Origin: Cylindrotheca closterium
Taxonomy: Eukaryota > Bacillariophyta > Bacillariophyceae > Bacillariales > Bacillariaceae
Direction of reading: 5' to 3'
Assembly (NCBI GenBank): GCA_933822405.4
Contig: CAKOGP040000802.1
Location: 1 to 42,015 of the forward strand
Length of the DNA stretch: 42,015 nt
Translations under genes and position numbers: made by a program
Shown here: piece by piece, positions 38,934 to 42,015 of the stretch
Layout: every line of letters begins with the position of its first letter
Numbering within the stretch: position 1 is the stretch's first letter
The notes under the pieces: generated by a model
The model's database searches: none
The model's input: the letters and a program-made list of their open reading frames with translations, nothing else
Told to the model about the DNA's origin: nothing

Positions 38934-40419
38934 ATGCCACCAAAATCAAACATCGATGATGAAGAAGAAGAGAGTGTCGAACATTTCGAATTTGTGTACG
39001 ATAGTGAAGATCAAGAAATTACAGAAGAAATCAGACAATCCGTGACAAAGTTGATTGTGCGCGGGCCTAATGTAAAGACTATTAAAGAGGGGGGCTTCAA
39101 GGAATGTGAAAATCTAAAGGAAGTTGATTTCACCGAGGCAACTGCGTTGGAAACGATTGGAGAATGGGCCTTTTTCAAGTGTCCTATAGTCTCCTTGCTT
39201 TCAAGTGCCCATCGTCAAAACTATCGGACAATATGCCTTTCAGCAGTGTGAAAATCTAAAGAAAGTTGATTTTACCGAGGCAACTGCATTGGAAACGATT
39301 GGAGAACTAGCCTTTTGGAAGTGTCCTAGTCTCCTTGCTTTCAAGTGCCCATCCAATGTAACGTCTATTGGAGAGAGCGCCTTTCAGGACTGCTCAAAGC
39401 TAAAGGAAGTTAATTTCACTCAGGCAACTTCGTTACAAACGATTGGATTACACGCCTTTTTAAATTGCGGTCGCCTCCTTACTTTCAAGTGCCCATCCAA
39501 TGTCAAGACTATTGGAGTGGATGCCTTTGCTATATGTGAAAATCTAAAGGAAGTTGACTTCACCGAGGCAAATGCGCTGGAAACAATTCAAGAACAAGCC
39601 TTTCGGAAGTGTCCTAGCCTCCTTGCTTTCAAATATCCATGCAATGTAACGGCTATTGGTTATGCTGCCTTTTCGGAATGTGAAAAGCTAGAGGAAGTTG
39701 ATTTCACCAAAGCCACAGCTTTGGAAAGGATTGGATATCGAGCCTTTTACAAGTGTCCTAGTCTCCTTGCTTTCAATTGTCCATCCAATGTCAAGACTGT
39801 CGGACAATATGCCTTTCAGCAGTGTGAAAATCTAAAGAAAGTTGATTTCACCAAGGCAACTGCGTTGGAAACGATTGAATATGGAGCCTTTACAGATACT
39901 GGTCCTGAAATGGTCTACGTCGCTCCCAACGTGACGGTTGTCGGAAAGAATATCCTCCAGAATTGCCCGAAGCTCCAATCCTTGAAGATTCCTAGTGTAA
40001 ATCCAGCGATTCACATTCGATTGTACACAGCACTCTACGAAGATCAAAGAAAGAATGTGTTCACTTTGGATGATATAGTGAGTGTCTATGCTTGCAATCC
40101 AATAAAGAATTCCGAATTGCTGGAGAACGTGGGTGACGAAAAATCGATTCTTGACCAATTGAGAGCAAAGTATATTGGTTCCATTGTCGATGGTTCACGG
40201 CGTTTACTTTCGATTCCCGACCGCAATTGGTGGTTGCAATTCTTGGTGAACAACGTGGGCGATGGAACGGATGACCCTGACATGAGAACGTTATTAGACC
40301 ATCTGAAAACTGTGGATATCAAAAGAGTCCGACAGCTCGCCGAGACCAAGGATCAATCCGGGCGTGTTGCAAAGTCAGTGGCATCCAAACACATCCAAAA
40401 AGTGTTTGAAGAACGATAA
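38934..40419 (+). CDS. BspA-like leucine-rich-repeat protein, 5' part frameshifted
   Basis: An acidic start (MPPKSNIDDEEEE) leads into LRR_5/BspA-type repeats of about 23 residues with ECENLKEVDFTEATALETIG and AFxKCPSLLAFKCPSNV. Near 39178-39215 the frame breaks. Relative to the repeat consensus there is a 2-bp insertion (cctatagtctcc for cctagtctcc) and a 4-bp deletion (cccatcgtcaaa for cccatccaatgtcaag). The downstream frame from 39205 runs 404 codons with about nine half-repeats, then a non-LRR C-terminal domain (LYTALYEDQRKNVFTLDDI, SIPDRNWWLQFLVNN). An intron 39072-39243 (gtaaag to cag) would restore the frame but would cut into a repeat. BspA-type LRRs bind proteins; this one has no signal peptide, so it is likely cytosolic. 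Confidence 0.7.
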
Positions 40420-40897
40420 TAGTTCTTTTTTGCCCTCTACGATATTGCCACCCATTGTGCGAATGACGATATGATAAGCAAGGGGCCATGGACCATGATT
40501 ACTTCCCAGTGCCGACCCAATTATGTGATGTAGGACTGTAGTCATTCAAAACTCAAATCGATGCCGACTTTTATACATCACTATCGTCTCGATAGACAGC
40601 GAGTGCATTCATGAATTATGATCATCATCATCATCCTCGATTATGCGGCCGGTGATAAACATGAAGCAGCAAATTATGAAGCACCTGTTTGCAGGTATAT
40701 GCAGCGACTGTGTGCTCATCATCCAGCGTCATCAATATTGATTTCCTTCAAGTATCACAAAATCATGCGTAGGGCATAACTCGTATATCAGGTTGTAGCG
40801 AATGTCTTTTCAATTTCGCTGTTTTGGCATACTTATTGTGTCTATCCGTGTTTAGCGGCATTGCGAAATCATGCTTGAATCCTCCTCCTCATTAACA
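40420..40897. other. Convergent intergenic region
   Basis: Lies between the 3' ends of the LRR gene (+) and membrane-protein gene 2 (-). It contains a short atcatcatcatcatcctcg run near 40621. No gene or RNA is recognised. Confidence 0.4.
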
Positions 40898-41650
40898 TTA
40901 TATATGACCATCAACGTCGCCATTAACATCATTTGTAATTCCCCAAGCAATCTCTTCCGCCGCTCGTTCCTTTTGATTTTCCGAGCAATTGATGCACCAC
41001 TGCATGGCCAAGAAAAGCGTGGTAAGGGCTAAAGTGAAGAGTAAAAAGAAGAGGCCAGGATCCACTGATCCGAATAGATCGGGATGTTCTATCGGCCAGG
41101 ACCGCGGAGGAGTTGGTTGGACTGAGAATGTCCGAGCCATCGTATAATTGCAGCCAAAACTGGAAGCAGCTCTGATGTCCTGCTGACAGACAAAGGTAAT
41201 ATTCATGTTGATATATCCAGAACGAATTCGATACACGTTTGAATAGATGGCGAGACTTTCATTATCGAATTCGGCACAATCATTCGTCGCATACAGTGAG
41301 ACTGTTTGCGGTGGGTCGTACTTTGGTAGAACGAGACGGTCTCCAGGATAAACAATAGTAATGGTCGTATCGTTGTTGTTTACAATGCTGCTGCTGCGGT
41401 GAATGAGGCTGCTGGCATTATTATCATTCACAGTCGTATCATTGTGGAATGATGTTGGGGAGCCTTCTTCTCCTTCCTTTAGCAGTAGATCGTCATCAGC
41501 AGAGTAACAATGCAGGAAATGATAGGTACCCCTGCCAATGTTTGCTGCTAGAACGCAATGCGAATAGGAGGATATTATCAGCAGCAGGAAGAGCTGTCTG
41601 AGGCTTCGCAGTGATGCATAGGATGTTGAGTTGTAGTGCGTGTAATTCAT
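40898..41650 (-). CDS. N-glycosylation-rich type I membrane protein, family member 2
   Basis: 250 residues, intron-free. It has a signal peptide (LRQLFLLLIISSYSHCVLA) and an ectodomain with N-x-T/S sites and the same Cys pattern as the gene at 37768 (FLHCYSA, TNDCAEFDNE, FVCQQ, GCNYTMARTF). Shared motifs are YPGDRLVLPKYDPPQTV and SWPIEHPDLFGSVDPG before a TM helix (LFFLLFTLALTTLFLAMQW). The cytoplasmic tail CINCSENQKERAAEEIAWG parallels the CCMDYSDSQKKKAADDIA of member 1. The ectodomain lacks the poly-Asp insert of member 1. The protein is diverged from member 1, yet the juxtamembrane WPI motif and tail are kept, which suggests these matter for function. Family unknown. Confidence 0.8.
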   Translation of the reverse strand: MNYTHYNSTSYASLRSLRQLFLLLIISSYSHCVLAANIGRGTYHFLHCYSADDDLLLKEGEEGSPTSFHNDTTVNDNNASSLIHRSSSIVNNNDTTITIVYPGDRLVLPKYDPPQTVSLYATNDCAEFDNESLAIYSNVYRIRSGYINMNITFVCQQDIRAASSFGCNYTMARTFSVQPTPPRSWPIEHPDLFGSVDPGLFFLLFTLALTTLFLAMQWCINCSENQKERAAEEIAWGITNDVNGDVDGHI

Positions 41651-42015
41651 GGTTGTTGCGATGATGTTGACATTATTTATTCTCTAATCGTGTGTGTGAT
41701 ACTCTACCGCTATGGATCCATGTGTCCACGCGTGTGTGTTCTTTTAAAAAATTCTTATTGTACGAGTATTATACGGTATATTTTTCTCAGATTCAAGATA
41801 CCGGTGAATTGAATACGTGTGTAAGGTGAAGATGGTAACAGTCACTATCGTATTACGTTGTTGTTGTGAATCGTTGTCGGATTCCTTTTTAACCCTTTTG
41901 CGAACAAATCTGAGAAACTCTCAGATTTAATTAATTTTGGAAATCAAATCTGAGAAACTCTCAGATTTGAAATCCGATTTGGAAGCGCTGGAAATTGTCC
42001 GTCAAATAATCGCCC
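41651..42015. other. Upstream region at window end
   Basis: AT-rich 5' flank of the membrane-protein gene at 40898, with words tacgagtatta and taccggtg of the kind seen elsewhere in intergenic DNA, and the paired stem-loops. No gene seen. Confidence 0.4.
41906..41968. repeat. Two tandem copies of a perfect 23-bp stem-loop
   Basis: Each copy reads aaatctgaga, a three-base loop aac, then tctcagattt (41906-41928 and 41946-41968; the second extends one more base pair on each side). They are 17 bp apart, in an AT-rich stretch about 250-320 bp upstream of the gene at 40898. A partial copy (tctcagattcaag) lies near 41786. Function unknown. Confidence 0.8.

Noticed and set aside
39189..39204. A 16-base GT-AG micro-intron at the LRR frameshift
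   Set aside because: Too short to splice, and it does not restore the repeat sequence.
1..42015. CRISPR arrays, prokaryotic operons, rRNA and tRNA genes
   Set aside because: No regularly spaced repeats, no ribosome-binding sites with polycistronic spacing, and no tRNA-like A/B boxes in a folding context; spliced genes point to a eukaryote.

Overview
This is nuclear DNA of a stramenopile alga, most likely a pennate diatom. Genes carry short GT-AG introns (66-184 bp) or none. The families are typical of diatoms: a CRAL-TRIO-like protein fused to a DUF6824 domain, STAND-type ATPases with TPR-like tails, Pro/Thr-rich secreted type I membrane proteins, BspA-like LRR proteins and expanded RING-H2 membrane proteins. 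No prokaryotic operons, rRNA, tRNA, CRISPR array or intact transposon was seen. The species assignment is inference from family content only.

Layout. 1-2.7 kb: a partial Ser/Arg-rich protein and a divergent DMT/EamA-like transporter. 2.7-12.7 kb: a duplication block. It holds a decayed C-terminal piece of a STAND ATPase (+), a three-exon CRAL-TRIO/DUF6824 gene (+), intact STAND ATPase copy 1 (-), a 46-codon leftover of the DUF6824 tail (+), and STAND copy 2 (-). The two STAND copies are identical over 675 bp inside otherwise diverged sequence, which suggests gene conversion. 13.4-25.9 kb: a Josephin-type deubiquitinase, a large signal-peptide/TM protein with an acidic cytoplasmic tail, two VWA-domain paralogues that both end in a CaaX box, a broken unknown gene, and a secreted FAD-linked (berberine-bridge-like) oxidase.

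26.2-37.5 kb: the most distinctive part, an array of seven RING-H2 single-TM proteins. One is a shorter type (A). Five minus-strand copies and one plus-strand copy belong to type B, which shares a conserved N-terminal block around TKSQYHLEPDHA and HVGRRTKGG. Type B genes are separated by relics of the type A gene and share an upstream element ending in a CRE-like ACGTCA/GCGTCA core. A truncated member of a second family, N-glycosylation-rich type I membrane proteins, sits inside the array. Two intact members of that family (37.8-38.6 kb and 40.9-41.7 kb) flank a BspA-type LRR gene whose 5' part is frameshifted.

Working model (inference): this is a fast-evolving accessory region shaped by local duplication, conversion and decay. 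Its products are mostly membrane or signalling proteins. The RING-H2 array with its private N-terminal block and shared promoter element, next to the new membrane family, is the best candidate for an undescribed system.
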